From the NCBI RefSeq assembly GCF_008087665.1, contig NZ_CP042912.1:4898001-4962000 (forward strand): a stretch of 64,000 nt of DNA, in the 5' to 3' direction. The notes beneath the pieces are model-generated. The model saw nothing but the letters and a program-made list of their open reading frames with translations, ran no database searches and was not told where the DNA came from. This DNA comes from Mariniblastus fucicola. Its GTDB lineage: Bacteria; Planctomycetota; Planctomycetia; Pirellulales; Pirellulaceae. Of this stretch, positions 46,391 through 56,186 are shown piece by piece. A program made the translations under genes and the position numbers. The first letter of the stretch is position 1. Every line of letters starts with the position of its first letter.

Positions 46391-47368
46391 ATGTCTCAAC
46401 TTCCAATCGTGAACTCTGACGGCAAACCGGAAACAGCAGGCTCCTGCGGGAGCGGCGGTTCTTGCGGTGGAGCCAGTTTTCCGGCGTCGCTGACCTCCGG
46501 CGAAATGAGCGCCACAGGCCGACTTCCTCGCTGGCTCAAGCGACAGATCCCCAAAGGAAACCACGTAAACCACACAGCGAGTTTGCTGGACGAACTCAAC
46601 CTCGTAACGGTTTGTGACAGCGCCAAATGCCCGAACCGGATGGAATGCTACTCACAGCAGACCGCCACGTTCATGATTCTGGGCGACACTTGCACTCGGC
46701 CTTGCGGATTCTGCGCGGTTAAACGCGGCAAACCGGAAGTTCTCGAAATCGACGAACCAGATCGTCTCGCCGAAGCAGCACTGCGACTCGGGCTGAAGCA
46801 CGTTGTGATCACGTCGGTGACTCGCGACGATCTGAGCGATGGCGGCGCCGAACATTTTGCTCAATGCATCCAAGCCGTCCGCGAGAAATGCGATGCGACT
46901 GTCGAAGTCCTCACCCCGGATTTTCTGAACAACCCCGATGCTTTGATGAAAGTTGTGGCTGCCAAGCCCGAGGTCTTCAACCACAACACGGAAACCGTTC
47001 CAAGGCTTTATCGCCGAGTCCGTGGGCCTAAATCGGACTACAAATGGACCCTGGAAATGTTGCGACTGATCAAGGAAGCTGACCCAAACATTAAGACCAA
47101 AAGCGGGCTGATGCTGGGACTTGGCGAAACCCACGAAGAGCTCTTCGACGTGCTCGCGGACCTGCGTTCAATCGGCTGTGACTTCCTGACGCTGGGACAA
47201 TACCTACAGCCATCGACGGATCGCTACTTGCCGGTCGTTCGCTACGTTCCACCCGAGGAATTCAATGCTTTGGGCGCCGCAGCGAAACATCTGGGCTTCA
47301 AAAAAGTCGCCAGTGGTCCATTCGTTCGCAGTAGTTATCACGCTCGCGACATGGCAGAAACGGTGTAG
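46391..47368 (+). CDS. lipA: Lipoyl synthase LipA
   Basis: A 325-residue radical SAM enzyme that inserts two sulfur atoms into octanoyl chains to form lipoate. The auxiliary cluster is bound by CDSAKCPNRMEC (about 75-86), the radical SAM cluster by CTRPCGFC (about 102-109), and the RSSYHA ending (about 313-318) supplies the Ser ligand. A Gly/Cys-rich N-terminal stretch (GSCGSGGSCGGAS) is unusual. ATG 46391 is used, with 46316 also possible. It is followed after 5 bases by thiS, so sulfur-cofactor genes are grouped. Confidence 0.95.
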   Translation: MSQLPIVNSDGKPETAGSCGSGGSCGGASFPASLTSGEMSATGRLPRWLKRQIPKGNHVNHTASLLDELNLVTVCDSAKCPNRMECYSQQTATFMILGDTCTRPCGFCAVKRGKPEVLEIDEPDRLAEAALRLGLKHVVITSVTRDDLSDGGAEHFAQCIQAVREKCDATVEVLTPDFLNNPDALMKVVAAKPEVFNHNTETVPRLYRRVRGPKSDYKWTLEMLRLIKEADPNIKTKSGLMLGLGETHEELFDVLADLRSIGCDFLTLGQYLQPSTDRYLPVVRYVPPEEFNALGAAAKHLGFKKVASGPFVRSSYHARDMAETV

Positions 47369-47373
47369 GCACG

Positions 47374-47628
47374 ATGAGCGACCTGGACCAATCAAACATC
47401 AAACTGAATGGCGAACCGTTTGCGATCGAAGCGGACTGGACGATCGAAGATCTTTTGGTGCGGCTTGCGGCGGAGAAGCACGGAAACGGAACCTCGGCTC
47501 AATCAAAAACTTTTGGCGCCGTTGCTGTTGAACTGAATGCTGAAATCGTGCCGCGAAATCAATTTAGCCAAACGAATTTGAACGCCGGCGACGAAGTCGA
47601 AGTCGTGACGCTCGTCGGTGGCGGATAA
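47374..47628 (+). CDS. thiS: Sulfur carrier protein ThiS
   Basis: An 84-residue ubiquitin-like sulfur carrier ending in TLVGGG, whose C-terminal Gly is thiocarboxylated for thiazole synthesis. The core segment IKLNGEPFAIEADWTIEDLLVRL and AVELNAEIVPRNQF fit the family. The start lies 5 bases after lipA and 19 bases before thiG, indicating one operon. Confidence 0.93.
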   Translation: MSDLDQSNIKLNGEPFAIEADWTIEDLLVRLAAEKHGNGTSAQSKTFGAVAVELNAEIVPRNQFSQTNLNAGDEVEVVTLVGGG

Positions 47629-47647
47629 CATCTGAAGAACGAATGAC

Positions 47648-48532
47648 ATGGCTACAGACGCACCAACCGAAACTGAATCTGACGCTGGGGACCAGTCGCA
47701 GTTTGACGCGACGCCATTGCGTATTGGATCGCAGGTCCTCAACAGCCGACTGATTCTGGGCTCGGGAAAATATGACTCATTTGAGTTGATGCGAGACTCG
47801 ATCGAAGCTTCCGCGACGGATTGTGTGACGCTGGCTGTTCGACGCGAGAAACTGAACGACAGCTCCGCGCGAAACATTCTCGATTTCCTTCCCTATCAAG
47901 AACTGACTTTGTTGCCGAATACAGCGGGCTGCTACGACGCCGTCACCGCCGTCCGTTGTGCGAAGCTGGGCAGGGCGATCCTTGAAGGACTCGACAATCC
48001 CGGGCAAAGCTGGGTCAAACTGGAAGTCCTCGGGAACAGCAGAACGCTATTGCCGGATCCGTTTGAGCTGTTGAAAGCCACCGAGACGCTGGTTGCGGAC
48101 GGTTTTGATGTGCTCTGTTATTCCAATGACGACCCGGTTGTCGCCAGGCGATTAAAAGATGCTGGCGCCGCGGCGGTAATGCCCGCAGGCAGCCCCATCG
48201 GTTCAGGGTTGGGCATCGCAAATGAGAACAATCAGCGAATCATTTTGGCCGAACTTAAAAGGGGTGATCCCGATTATCCCGTGATTCTTGACGCTGGTGT
48301 CGGTACGGCGAGCGATGCGGTTATCGCAATGGAATTGGGTTTTGACGCGGTACTTCTAAACAGTGCAGTCGCGAAAGCAAAAAATCCGATAAAAATGTCA
48401 GCTGCGATGCGTTTGGCCGTGAATGCAGGTCGACTGGCTTTTGAAGCAGGTCGAATGCCTACATCGGCTTACGGATCAGCCAGTAGCCCGGAGTTGGGGG
48501 TCATATCTGACCGCAAACTACAGGACAGTTAA
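47648..48532 (+). CDS. thiG: Thiazole synthase ThiG
   Basis: A 294-residue thiazole synthase, which makes the thiazole phosphate of thiamine from DXP, dehydroglycine and ThiS-thiocarboxylate. The TIM-barrel motifs include [16 protein letters not shown], the Schiff-base Lys segment [15 protein letters not shown], and the phosphate-binding [21 protein letters not shown]. An N-terminal extension of about 25 residues is acidic. It follows thiS and lipA. Confidence 0.95.
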   Translation: MATDAPTETESDAGDQSQFDATPLRIGSQVLNSRLILGSGKYDSFELMRDSIEASATDCVTLAVRREKLNDSSARNILDFLPYQELTLLPNTAGCYDAVTAVRCAKLGRAILEGLDNPGQSWVKLEVLGNSRTLLPDPFELLKATETLVADGFDVLCYSNDDPVVARRLKDAGAAAVMPAGSPIGSGLGIANENNQRIILAELKRGDPDYPVILDAGVGTASDAVIAMELGFDAVLLNSAVAKAKNPIKMSAAMRLAVNAGRLAFEAGRMPTSAYGSASSPELGVISDRKLQDS

Positions 48533-48636
48533 GCTGAGACTGAATATTCGGAAATTAGCAGGAATGCTGGTTTTTGGCGTCTGCGAGTCGATTTGAAAGT
48601 TATTTTTCATTTGTCTTGCCCAGACCCTCAATTTTC

Positions 48637-48665
48637 TTGACCCGGTTGTAAACGGCAGCTATAAA
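48637..48665 (+). promoter_or_regulatory. Sigma70-type promoter for the secreted repeat protein
   Basis: TTGACC (48637-48642) and TATAAA (48660-48665) are separated by 17 bases. The predicted start of transcription near 48672 leaves a leader of about 70 bases before ATG 48744. Confidence 0.7.
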
Positions 48666-48743
48666 TGGGGACTAAATCGGATCGGTCCTCATGCCTTTTC
48701 CGGCCACAATTTTGTAATGCAACTTGAGCTATTTGGTGAATCA

Positions 48744-50012
48744 ATGATTAAAAAACGGAACAAATTTCAGCTTGGGCTGATGCTTGTTGCTCTTCCTTTC
48801 GTAGCAACCGCAGCAGCTTCGGCTCATCAATGGATCTCTTCGGCGACTCCAATTGCAGCACCTGAGGCGGTGACCGCAGTGAACGCTTCAGCTGATCGTC
48901 TTCATAACATTACGCTTAACAGCAACGGTGGAATCGAAGGACGTATTACTTCGCTCAAAAATTCTGAAGGCGAAGGCCTTGCAGATTTGAAAGTCTACTT
49001 CGTTCGCAATGGAAAAATTGCCAAGGAAGCAGTGACTGATGCATCAGGTACATTCCGCATCGACAACGTTGCAGACGGTGCATACTCATTCGTCGCGACT
49101 GGCCAAAACGGTTTTGCTGCTTACGGCGTTAACGTTGTTGCCAACAACGGCAGCAGCAAAGTTAACGCGATGGAAGCCGCTGCTGTTTCTCCTCGCTTCG
49201 CTGTTGTTAAAGAGATTCTTGAAAACAACCTTCCTCAGCAAATCGCTGCTGAGATTCTTGACGGTGCTTCAAACATCACTGATCAGCTTGTTGGTGCTAA
49301 CCGTATCAAGCTTCAGAACGGAAGCCTTGTCGGAAACATCGTTCCTTTGTTCGGCGAAATTTCAGCTGTAGAAGGAACACAAGTTCACATCATCCAGAAC
49401 GACAAGCAAGTTGCTCGCGTTCAGACAGACGTTAACGGTGACTTCTCTGTTGCTGACCTTGAGCCTGGCGTTTACGACTTCGTAGCTGCTGGCCCAACTG
49501 GAATCGCTGCTGTCAGCTTCCAGGCTATCGACGAAGAAGGTGAAATCGCTGCTGAGTCAGTAATCGATTCAGACGAAATTCCAGTTGCGATCGAGCCAGC
49601 TGCTGCGGCCGCTGCTCTTCCTTTCCAGGACGTTGTCAGTGCAGACATCCCAATGGAAGCTGCATCATCTTTGAACGTTTGCACAACATGCTCAAACGAC
49701 GCTGGCTTCGTTGGCCAACAGGTCAGCTACGCTGGTCAAGAAGTTGTCTACGACGGTGGCTACGATGCTGGTGCTCCTATCCAGTACGCATCTGAAGCAG
49801 TTAGCTGCGGCGGTGCATGTGGAGCATCTTGCGGTTCAGCAGGCGACTTCAGCGGATTCAGCAGCTGCAACAGCTGTGGTGGAGCCGGTGGCGGACGTCT
49901 CTTCGGTGGCGGATCAACTGGTCTTCGTCGTCTTGCTCTTCTGGGCGGAATCGCTGGAGCAGTCATCGCGATTGCTTCTGACGACGACGCAAGTCCTAAC
50001 TCGCCGAACTAA
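48744..50012 (+). CDS. Secreted protein with two carboxypeptidase-regulatory-like domains
   Basis: A 422-residue protein. It has a Sec signal peptide (1-29, ending ASA), then two beta-sandwich repeats of CarboxypepD_reg type. The first (about 65-130) shows GIEGRITSLKN and TDASGTFRIDNVADGAYSFVA. The second (about 195-265) shows VNGDFSVADLEPGVYDFVAAG. A Cys/Gly-rich stretch follows (about 355-400) and a hydrophobic tail (about 400-415). Codon use differs from the neighbours, with many GTT, GCT and CTT codons, suggesting high expression. The role is probably structural, at the cell surface. A strong terminator follows. Confidence 0.78.
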   Translation: MIKKRNKFQLGLMLVALPFVATAAASAHQWISSATPIAAPEAVTAVNASADRLHNITLNSNGGIEGRITSLKNSEGEGLADLKVYFVRNGKIAKEAVTDASGTFRIDNVADGAYSFVATGQNGFAAYGVNVVANNGSSKVNAMEAAAVSPRFAVVKEILENNLPQQIAAEILDGASNITDQLVGANRIKLQNGSLVGNIVPLFGEISAVEGTQVHIIQNDKQVARVQTDVNGDFSVADLEPGVYDFVAAGPTGIAAVSFQAIDEEGEIAAESVIDSDEIPVAIEPAAAAAALPFQDVVSADIPMEAASSLNVCTTCSNDAGFVGQQVSYAGQEVVYDGGYDAGAPIQYASEAVSCGGACGASCGSAGDFSGFSSCNSCGGAGGGRLFGGGSTGLRRLALLGGIAGAVIAIASDDDASPNSPN

Positions 50013-50074
50013 CTGAGCCCGACGAGGTTTGGACTGCCGTTCTCACGGCATGATTAAAGTTACAAAATTGGAAG

Positions 50075-50103
50075 AGCCGTCCCAACTTGGGGCGGCTTTT
50101 TTT
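50075..50103 (+). terminator. Intrinsic terminator
   Basis: AGCCGTCCC, loop AACTT, GGGGCGGCT (one G-T pair) followed by a run of T. It lies 60 bases after the stop of the secreted repeat protein. Confidence 0.9.
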
Positions 50104-50325
50104 CTGCGCCGCAAGTTACCGATCGCCGGTGCGGCCATCACGCTCGGCGACGCGAATCGCCCCGTGATGAACTGGGCAGCATACGTTGCACAGAACATCG
50201 GCTGCACAAACATCGGCTGGCTGGCTGCAGCTCTGTTGCCACAACGGGAGGAACTCTCTGCGACAACGGCTACTGATCAGGTTGCTGCAACAGTGAAGAC
50301 GACCAAGAACACGGACAGCTTACAA

Positions 50326-51126
50326 CTAAGCCCGTCGCAACTGTGGCAACGGAACGTAGAACTTAGAGTAGCGATGCCCATCGCTGTATTCGATTCCGCG
50401 AGGATCTTTCACCAGCACCGTCGCACGCTTAGTGATCCTGTTTACGACGCCGCGATAGCGCTCGCCTCGGATGGAAAACGTAACCGCATCGCCGCAACGA
50501 ATCCCCAACTGCTTGCGAGCGAAATCCGACGGCGTCATCAACTGGTGATTCGATTCTTTGTGCCCAAAGTAGTTCCGCACCAGCGCCCGAAATGGTTTCG
50601 CCTGGCAGTTTGAATCTGCAGTTCCGAGCAGCTCGACAAGGTGAATGACTTCGTGCTCCATAATTCGCTGCAAAGCCTCCAGCCTGGAATCACACCTGAC
50701 ACCTCCGACGTTTGCATGCTGTTCAAACTTGAAACTGCTGAACAACGGAGTCGTTGCAATCGCAATTTCGAACTCCGTTTCGCGACGCGACACGCCTGGG
50801 CGAGTTGCCATCGTTGTCGTTCCGCCGGCTGTCGTCATTCGTGTGGACAGCCGAAACGTCAGCGGCTTGTTGAAGTTTGACTCGACGAATCGGCCAATCG
50901 TTCCGTCGAAGAAAAGTTCGTCCGTCAGCTGAAACAGCATCCCCAGATCAGCCGCAGAAATGACGTCAAAATTGACGCTGCGAACGTTGCTGGAATTCAA
51001 AAGTAAGTGCTCGTGAATCTCGCGCTGCATTGCCCGCTGATGCGACACCGGAAATCTGCGACCAAGAATCTGGCGGTAGAACTTGGCTGATTGTTCGTTG
51101 GCGTTTCGCATGCTTACATTTTGCAA
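50326..51126 (-). CDS. SprT-like zinc metalloprotease-type protein
   Basis: A 266-residue protein with the zinc-binding motif HEVIH (158-162) in the helix RIMEHEVIHLVE. A likely third ligand lies in NYFGHKESNH (about 186-195). The flanking layout resembles SprT/Spartan-like domains. The C-terminal part (about 205-266) is a small beta domain with FSIRGERYRGVVNRITKRATV that could bind nucleic acid. The start may be 51126 or 51111. It is transcribed away from the nrd genes. The protease activity is inferred only from the motif. Confidence 0.68.
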   Translation of the reverse strand: MQNVSMRNANEQSAKFYRQILGRRFPVSHQRAMQREIHEHLLLNSSNVRSVNFDVISAADLGMLFQLTDELFFDGTIGRFVESNFNKPLTFRLSTRMTTAGGTTTMATRPGVSRRETEFEIAIATTPLFSSFKFEQHANVGGVRCDSRLEALQRIMEHEVIHLVELLGTADSNCQAKPFRALVRNYFGHKESNHQLMTPSDFARKQLGIRCGDAVTFSIRGERYRGVVNRITKRATVLVKDPRGIEYSDGHRYSKFYVPLPQLRRA

Positions 51127-51315
51127 ACTTTCTCGCAGTCACCAACGGGAATTTTGGAATCGATCGAAACGTTGCAAGATCACGCCAATTCGCCTCCCGG
51201 AAATCGCCCTGGATGTAGACCAATTTGCTATCACATTCATGCAAGCGAAATTCCTTATACGAAAAAATGTGGCGTTTTATCGCACGAAATGGACTGTCTG
51301 GTGCGGGCACCCAAA

Positions 51316-51362
51316 GCACAACATTTTGTGTTGACACGTTCAGCGACAACTATATATTGGGG
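51316..51362 (+). promoter_or_regulatory. Promoter with two NrdR-box-like sites upstream of nrdA
   Basis: A consensus -35 TTGACA (51331-51336) and a -10 TATATT (51353-51358) are 16 bases apart. Box 2 (51347-51362, core CTATATATTG) matches the NrdR-box core CWATATATWG exactly and covers the -10. Box 1 (51316-51331, core CAACATTTTG) matches eight of ten and adjoins the -35. The cores are 31 bases apart, about three helical turns, as expected for NrdR repression of ribonucleotide reductase genes. Confidence 0.75.
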
Positions 51363-51747
51363 CCGTGACGTGGCGAAGCATGAAGATACGACAACATGAG
51401 CACGGATTTCGCTGTCAAATTTGAAGGAATCTTCGAATTTGACTTCTTCAAGTTAAAGCAAAAACCACAACATGTAGTTTTGCTCACTTGGACACGGCAC
51501 GAACAATAACGTTTGCTAATGAACGACTGGTTGGGGGTTTCGATTTTTAATCGAGCATTGACCAGACGTGTCAATGCCAGCCTTACGTTGTTCGCAGGTA
51601 ATTGGGACAGCCCAACTTAAAGCATGGATGCGACCTCCTTCAAAGCCCGTCTCGGGCTCTATGGATGCAACTTCCCGCTGGACGTTGATGATTGTCATGG
51701 ACTGTTTGGCCTGAGGGTCAAAATCAATTCTAAGGGAGTTCGAAGGA
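51363..51747 (+). other. Long nrdA leader
   Basis: About 385 bases separate the promoter from the nrdA ATG. The leader holds an open frame of 37 codons at 51396-51509 with only a weak ribosome site, and a hairpin AGCCCG-TCT-CGGGCT at 51644-51658. No known riboswitch was recognised. Length and content suggest post-transcriptional control or simply non-functional sequence. Confidence 0.4.
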
Positions 51748-54591
51748 ATGTCGGAAACACTCAACAATCAAAATGGAATCGTTGGCAACGCGGTCGTAGT
51801 CATGAACGTAACCAAGCGTGATGGTCGGCAAGTCTCGTTTAACGAGAGTTTGATCAGTCAGGCGATTGAGAAAGCTTTTTGTGCGGACCTGAATCTCAAA
51901 AGCGTAACGGATCTTTCCGAGGCTCAGAGAACGCGGATCCACGACATCACTCGCAATGTTGTTGAAACGGCCAAGCCTCTTTCGTTGGCGAAAGACGGCA
52001 TCAGCGTCGAGAAGATTCAGGATGTTGTCGAAGCGGAGCTGATGAAGAACCAATACTTCTCAGTGGCACGCCGCTATATTCTCTATCGTGCTGAGCACAA
52101 CAAGATTCGTCAGTTGCGTGCTGAAGAGCGGATGGAGAATCCACAAGCGTTCCCATCGATGATGGTTAATCGCGATGGCCAGTTGGAAAACCTTGACTTC
52201 CAACGACTTCGCGAACAGATTTCGACGGCCTGCGAGGGACTGGAAGAAACCTGCTCGGCGGAAGAACTGTTCGTCGAAGTTCAAAAGCAGTTCTTCAACG
52301 GAATCACGCCGCGTGAGATTGCTCGCTGCATGGTCCTGGCTGCACGAGCACGTATCGAAAACGATCCGGACTACGACACCGTCGCCAGCCGGCTCGTTTT
52401 GAATATTATCTATCGCGAGTCGCTTGGCAAATCGAGTGCCACTCGTGACGTTATCGAGCGATATCGCAATCAGTTCGACGACTACATTGCCGAAGGCATC
52501 GAAGCCGAACGTCTCTCTCCAGAACTTTCCAACTTTGATTTGGACCGACTCGCGTCGATAATTGTACCTGAACGTGACGCACTGTTTCCTTACCTTGGTC
52601 TGCAAACGATTTACGATCGTTACCTGTTGCACATCGAAGGCCGACGTTTCGAGTCACCCCAGTATTTCTGGATGCGTGTCGCGATGGGTCTTTCGATCAA
52701 CGAAGCGGATCGCAACGAGCGGGCGATTGAGTTCTACAACATCCTTTCGACGTTTCGTTTCACTTCAGCGACGCCGACTCTGTTCAACGCGGGAACTCTG
52801 CATCCACAGCTTAGTTCTTGCTATCTGAGTACGGTTTCTGATGATTTGGACAGCATCTTCAAGCAAATTGGCGACAACGCCCGTCTTTCGAAGTGGGCAG
52901 GCGGCCTTGGCAACGACTGGACAAACATTCGTGCAACGAATTCGCACATCAAGGGAACCAACGGTCAGAGCCAGGGAGTGATTCCGTTCCTGAAAGTCGT
53001 CAGCGACACTGCGGTTGCGGTGAACCAGGGCGGCAAACGCAAAGGAGCAGTTTGCTCTTACCTTGAAACCTGGCACCTTGACATCGAAGAGTTCCTCGAT
53101 CTTCGCAAGAACACGGGTGACGATCGTCGTCGTACGCACGACATGCACACTGCGAACTGGATTCCTGACTTGTTCATGCGTCGCGTGCACGAAGAAGGCC
53201 AGTGGACACTGTTCAGCCCGGACGAAGTTCCGGATTTGCACGACTTGTACGGCAAGGCTTTCGAGGAACGCTACACGTACTACGAACAGCAAGCTGCTGA
53301 AGGCAAACTGCGTCTTTCGCGCACCATTCCTGCCCAGGACCTGTGGCGAAAAATGCTTACTCGCGTTTTTGAAACGGGTCATCCGTGGATTACTTTCAAG
53401 GATCCGTCAAATGTTCGTTCGCCTCAGGATCACTGTGGCGTCGTTCACAGCAGCAACCTGTGTACGGAAATTTTGCTGAACACGTCGGCAGACGAAACGG
53501 CTGTTTGCAACCTTGGCTCGATCAACATGCTCAACCACATCACCGAAGGTGAGCTTGATCTTGAGAAACTTGAAGAGACGATCAATACCGCGGTCCGCAT
53601 GTTGGACAACGTGATTGACATCAACTTCTACCCAACAGAAGAAGCCAAAAACGCGAACCATCGCCATCGTCCGGTTGGGCTTGGCTTGATGGGTTTCCAG
53701 GACGCTCTTTCGGCTTGTGGAATTAGCTACGCCAGCGACGAAGGCGTCGAGTTCGCCGATCGCAGCATGGAAGCCATCTCATGGTTTGCACTGATGGCGT
53801 CGAGTCGTCTGGCGGGCGAGCGTGGGACTTATTCTTCTTACGAAGGGTCGAAATGGGATCGCGGACTGCTTCCGATCGACACCGTTGCGACCCTCGAAGA
53901 AGAGCGTGGTATGGCGATCGACATGGACAAGTCCACGACGATGGACTGGTCTGTAGTTCGTAAGCAAATCAAAAAACACGGCATGCGTAACAGCAATGTG
54001 ATGGCGATTGCTCCGACCGCAACGATCTCCACGATCATTGGCGTGACTCAGTCGATCGAGCCGACTTACAAACACCTGTTTGTGAAGAGTAATCTTTCTG
54101 GCGAATTCGTTCAGCTGAACGTAAAACTGGTCAACGAGTTGAAAGAACGCGATCTTTGGTGCGACGAGTTGCTTGAAGCGATCAAGTATTACGACGGTTC
54201 GCTCGGCGACATTCCGGGCTTGCCGGAAGACATCAAGGGTCGCTTTGCAACGGCTTTCGAGATCGAGCCACAGTGGCTGATCAAGGCTGCCAGTCGTCGA
54301 CAGAAGTGGATCGACATGGGCCAGTCGTTGAACCTGTACCTTGGTCAACCCAGCGGTCGCAGACTGGACGAAATGTACAAGTATGCGTGGGTCGCTGGAT
54401 TGAAGACGACTTATTACTTGCGTTCACTCGGAGCGACACAGGTTGAGAAATCAACGGTCGACATTAACAAGTTTGGAGTTCAGCCTCGCTGGATGAAGAA
54501 CTCCAGCTCTTCGTCTGATATCGCGGTTGAGCGACAACCGGAAGTTCAAGCGTGCAGCATCGACGACCCTGACTGCGAAGCCTGTCAGTAA
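51748..54591 (+). CDS. nrdA: Ribonucleoside-diphosphate reductase large subunit NrdA
   Basis: A 947-residue class I ribonucleotide reductase alpha chain. It has an N-terminal ATP-cone (about 11-105) that allows dATP feedback control. Active-site cysteines are seen in LSSCYLS (Cys358), NLCTEI (Cys572) and VCNLGSI (Cys587), and a C-terminal redox pair in [14 protein letters not shown] lies 5 bases before the ATG. It reduces ribonucleotides to dNTP precursors together with NrdB, encoded 198 bases downstream. The class Ic type of the small subunit suggests that this alpha chain pairs with a Mn/Fe cofactor. Confidence 0.95.
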   Translation: MSETLNNQNGIVGNAVVVMNVTKRDGRQVSFNESLISQAIEKAFCADLNLKSVTDLSEAQRTRIHDITRNVVETAKPLSLAKDGISVEKIQDVVEAELMKNQYFSVARRYILYRAEHNKIRQLRAEERMENPQAFPSMMVNRDGQLENLDFQRLREQISTACEGLEETCSAEELFVEVQKQFFNGITPREIARCMVLAARARIENDPDYDTVASRLVLNIIYRESLGKSSATRDVIERYRNQFDDYIAEGIEAERLSPELSNFDLDRLASIIVPERDALFPYLGLQTIYDRYLLHIEGRRFESPQYFWMRVAMGLSINEADRNERAIEFYNILSTFRFTSATPTLFNAGTLHPQLSSCYLSTVSDDLDSIFKQIGDNARLSKWAGGLGNDWTNIRATNSHIKGTNGQSQGVIPFLKVVSDTAVAVNQGGKRKGAVCSYLETWHLDIEEFLDLRKNTGDDRRRTHDMHTANWIPDLFMRRVHEEGQWTLFSPDEVPDLHDLYGKAFEERYTYYEQQAAEGKLRLSRTIPAQDLWRKMLTRVFETGHPWITFKDPSNVRSPQDHCGVVHSSNLCTEILLNTSADETAVCNLGSINMLNHITEGELDLEKLEETINTAVRMLDNVIDINFYPTEEAKNANHRHRPVGLGLMGFQDALSACGISYASDEGVEFADRSMEAISWFALMASSRLAGERGTYSSYEGSKWDRGLLPIDTVATLEEERGMAIDMDKSTTMDWSVVRKQIKKHGMRNSNVMAIAPTATISTIIGVTQSIEPTYKHLFVKSNLSGEFVQLNVKLVNELKERDLWCDELLEAIKYYDGSLGDIPGLPEDIKGRFATAFEIEPQWLIKAASRRQKWIDMGQSLNLYLGQPSGRRLDEMYKYAWVAGLKTTYYLRSLGATQVEKSTVDINKFGVQPRWMKNSSSSSDIAVERQPEVQACSIDDPDCEACQ

Positions 54592-54789
54592 CCGTACCTC
54601 GAACGCTCCACGTCGAACCGCATCTCACCTCGTCTCAGTGCGACTCGTCGTGGAGTTTTTCGAACCTGTTTTTCCCCATCCATCACCTACCCACAGCTGA
54701 AAACACAACTTTTGGACCAGTTGAAAACTGATTTTGCCAACAGTTAATCTTTCATACTTTCATTTATCAATTGCATGGAGTCGCAATCA

Positions 54790-55851
54790 ATGGCTACGGA
54801 CATTCGAGATAAAGCAGCTGCAGAAGCAGCCAAAACCAAACGTGTTGACGCCAGTGAAAAGCGGCTGATCAACTGCCATCAGGTTGACGTCAACCAGCTC
54901 ATGCCCCTGAAGTACAAGTGGGCGTGGGAGCACTACGACAACGGTTGCGCCAATCACTGGATGCCGACCGAAGTTCCGATGAACAAGGATATCGAGATCT
55001 GGAAGTCGGACACGCTGACTGCGGATGAACGACACGTGATCATGCGAAACCTCGGTTTCTTTTCAACGGCCGAGAGCCTGGTCGGAAACAACCTTGTGCT
55101 GGCGATTTTCAAGCACATCACGAACGCGGAGTGCCGCCAGTACCTGCTTCGTCAGGCGTTTGAGGAAGCGGTGCACTCTCACACGTTCCTGTACGTGGTT
55201 GAAAGTCTTGGACTGGACGAAGGCGAAGTCTTCAACATGTACAACGAAGTCCCTGCGATCGCTCGCAAGGATGCATTTGAGATGGAACTTACGCGGGAAG
55301 TTCTCGATCCTGACTTCACGACGGAAACGTTCGAAGGCGCTCAGGCGTTGTTGAAGAATCTGATCGGTTTCTACCTGATCATGGAAGGCATTTTCTTCTA
55401 CACCGGATTTGTAATGATCCTGTCGTTCCATCGTCGCAACCTGATGAAGGGAATTGGCGAACAGTTCCAGTACATCTTGCGGGACGAATCGATTCACCTG
55501 AACTTCGGCATCGATTTGATCAACGGCATCAAGTCAGAAAACCCTGAACTGTGGACGCCTGAGTTCCAACAGCAAATGGTGGATCGCGTTCGCGAATCGG
55601 TTGAGCTGGAACTTGAGTATGCGAAGGACTGCTTGCCGAACGGTGTGCTTGGGCTCAACGCAGAACTTTTCCGTGATTACGTTCAGTACGTTGCGGACCG
55701 TCGTTTGGAAAGAATCGGTTTGCCGGTTCAGTACAACAGCCCGAATCCATTCCCATGGATGAGCGAAACAATGGACCTCGCCAAAGAGAAGAATTTCTTT
55801 GAAACGCGAGTCACTGAATACCAGACCGGCGGCAAGCTGGACTGGGACTGA
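54790..55851 (+). CDS. nrdB: Ribonucleotide reductase small subunit NrdB, class Ic type
   Basis: A 353-residue R2 protein. Metal ligands are visible: Glu95 in [10 protein letters not shown], Glu126 and His129 in EEAVHSHTF, Glu residues in MEGIFF, and Glu and His in [10 protein letters not shown]. At the position of the Tyr radical (His + 4) there is Phe133. With a Glu as first ligand this is the hallmark of class Ic R2, as in Chlamydia trachomatis, which uses a Mn/Fe centre in place of the Tyr radical. The whole protein resembles the chlamydial R2 closely. ATG 54790, with GGAG upstream, is preferred over 54775. A terminator follows. Confidence 0.93.
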   Translation: MATDIRDKAAAEAAKTKRVDASEKRLINCHQVDVNQLMPLKYKWAWEHYDNGCANHWMPTEVPMNKDIEIWKSDTLTADERHVIMRNLGFFSTAESLVGNNLVLAIFKHITNAECRQYLLRQAFEEAVHSHTFLYVVESLGLDEGEVFNMYNEVPAIARKDAFEMELTREVLDPDFTTETFEGAQALLKNLIGFYLIMEGIFFYTGFVMILSFHRRNLMKGIGEQFQYILRDESIHLNFGIDLINGIKSENPELWTPEFQQQMVDRVRESVELELEYAKDCLPNGVLGLNAELFRDYVQYVADRRLERIGLPVQYNSPNPFPWMSETMDLAKEKNFFETRVTEYQTGGKLDWD

Positions 55852-55878
55852 TAGTCAGATATCAACGTCATTGAATTG

Positions 55879-55910
55879 GCCGCTGTGGTAATGATCACAG
55901 CGGCTTTTTT
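55879..55910 (+). terminator. Intrinsic terminator after nrdB
   Basis: GCCGCTGTG, an 8-base loop, CACAGCGGC followed by a run of T. The 9-bp perfect stem is 27 bases after the nrdB stop. Confidence 0.93.
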
Positions 55911-56186
55911 CGTTTGCATTCCTCTGTGTCGCAGACATCGCAGCGCGGCTTTTCACGATTCGATTCGTCACATTCGGTAACATCGGGCATTCGTCATTCA
56001 GCAACGCGTGATCTTCGGTTTGGCACGACGGTTAATCCGATTGTTCCGGTTTCTCAGGTCGCGTGAATTGCTGCAAATTCGCCACACGTCGCTATCTGTG
56101 ATGTAACTTTTAGGGCGACCGGAGTTCGTTGGCAAATGCCACGCCAGGGTCGCCCACCGACCTTCCACACAGCACAGAATTCAGCG
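55911..56186. other. Intergenic stretch before the glycosyltransferase
   Basis: No gene or RNA element was recognised after the terminator. The open frame at 56136 is an in-frame extension of the following gene without typical residues. Confidence 0.5.

Noticed and set aside
50029-50613. A 194-codon plus-strand frame after the secreted repeat protein
   Set aside because: It runs through a strong terminator and overlaps the SprT-like gene on the other strand, without motifs.
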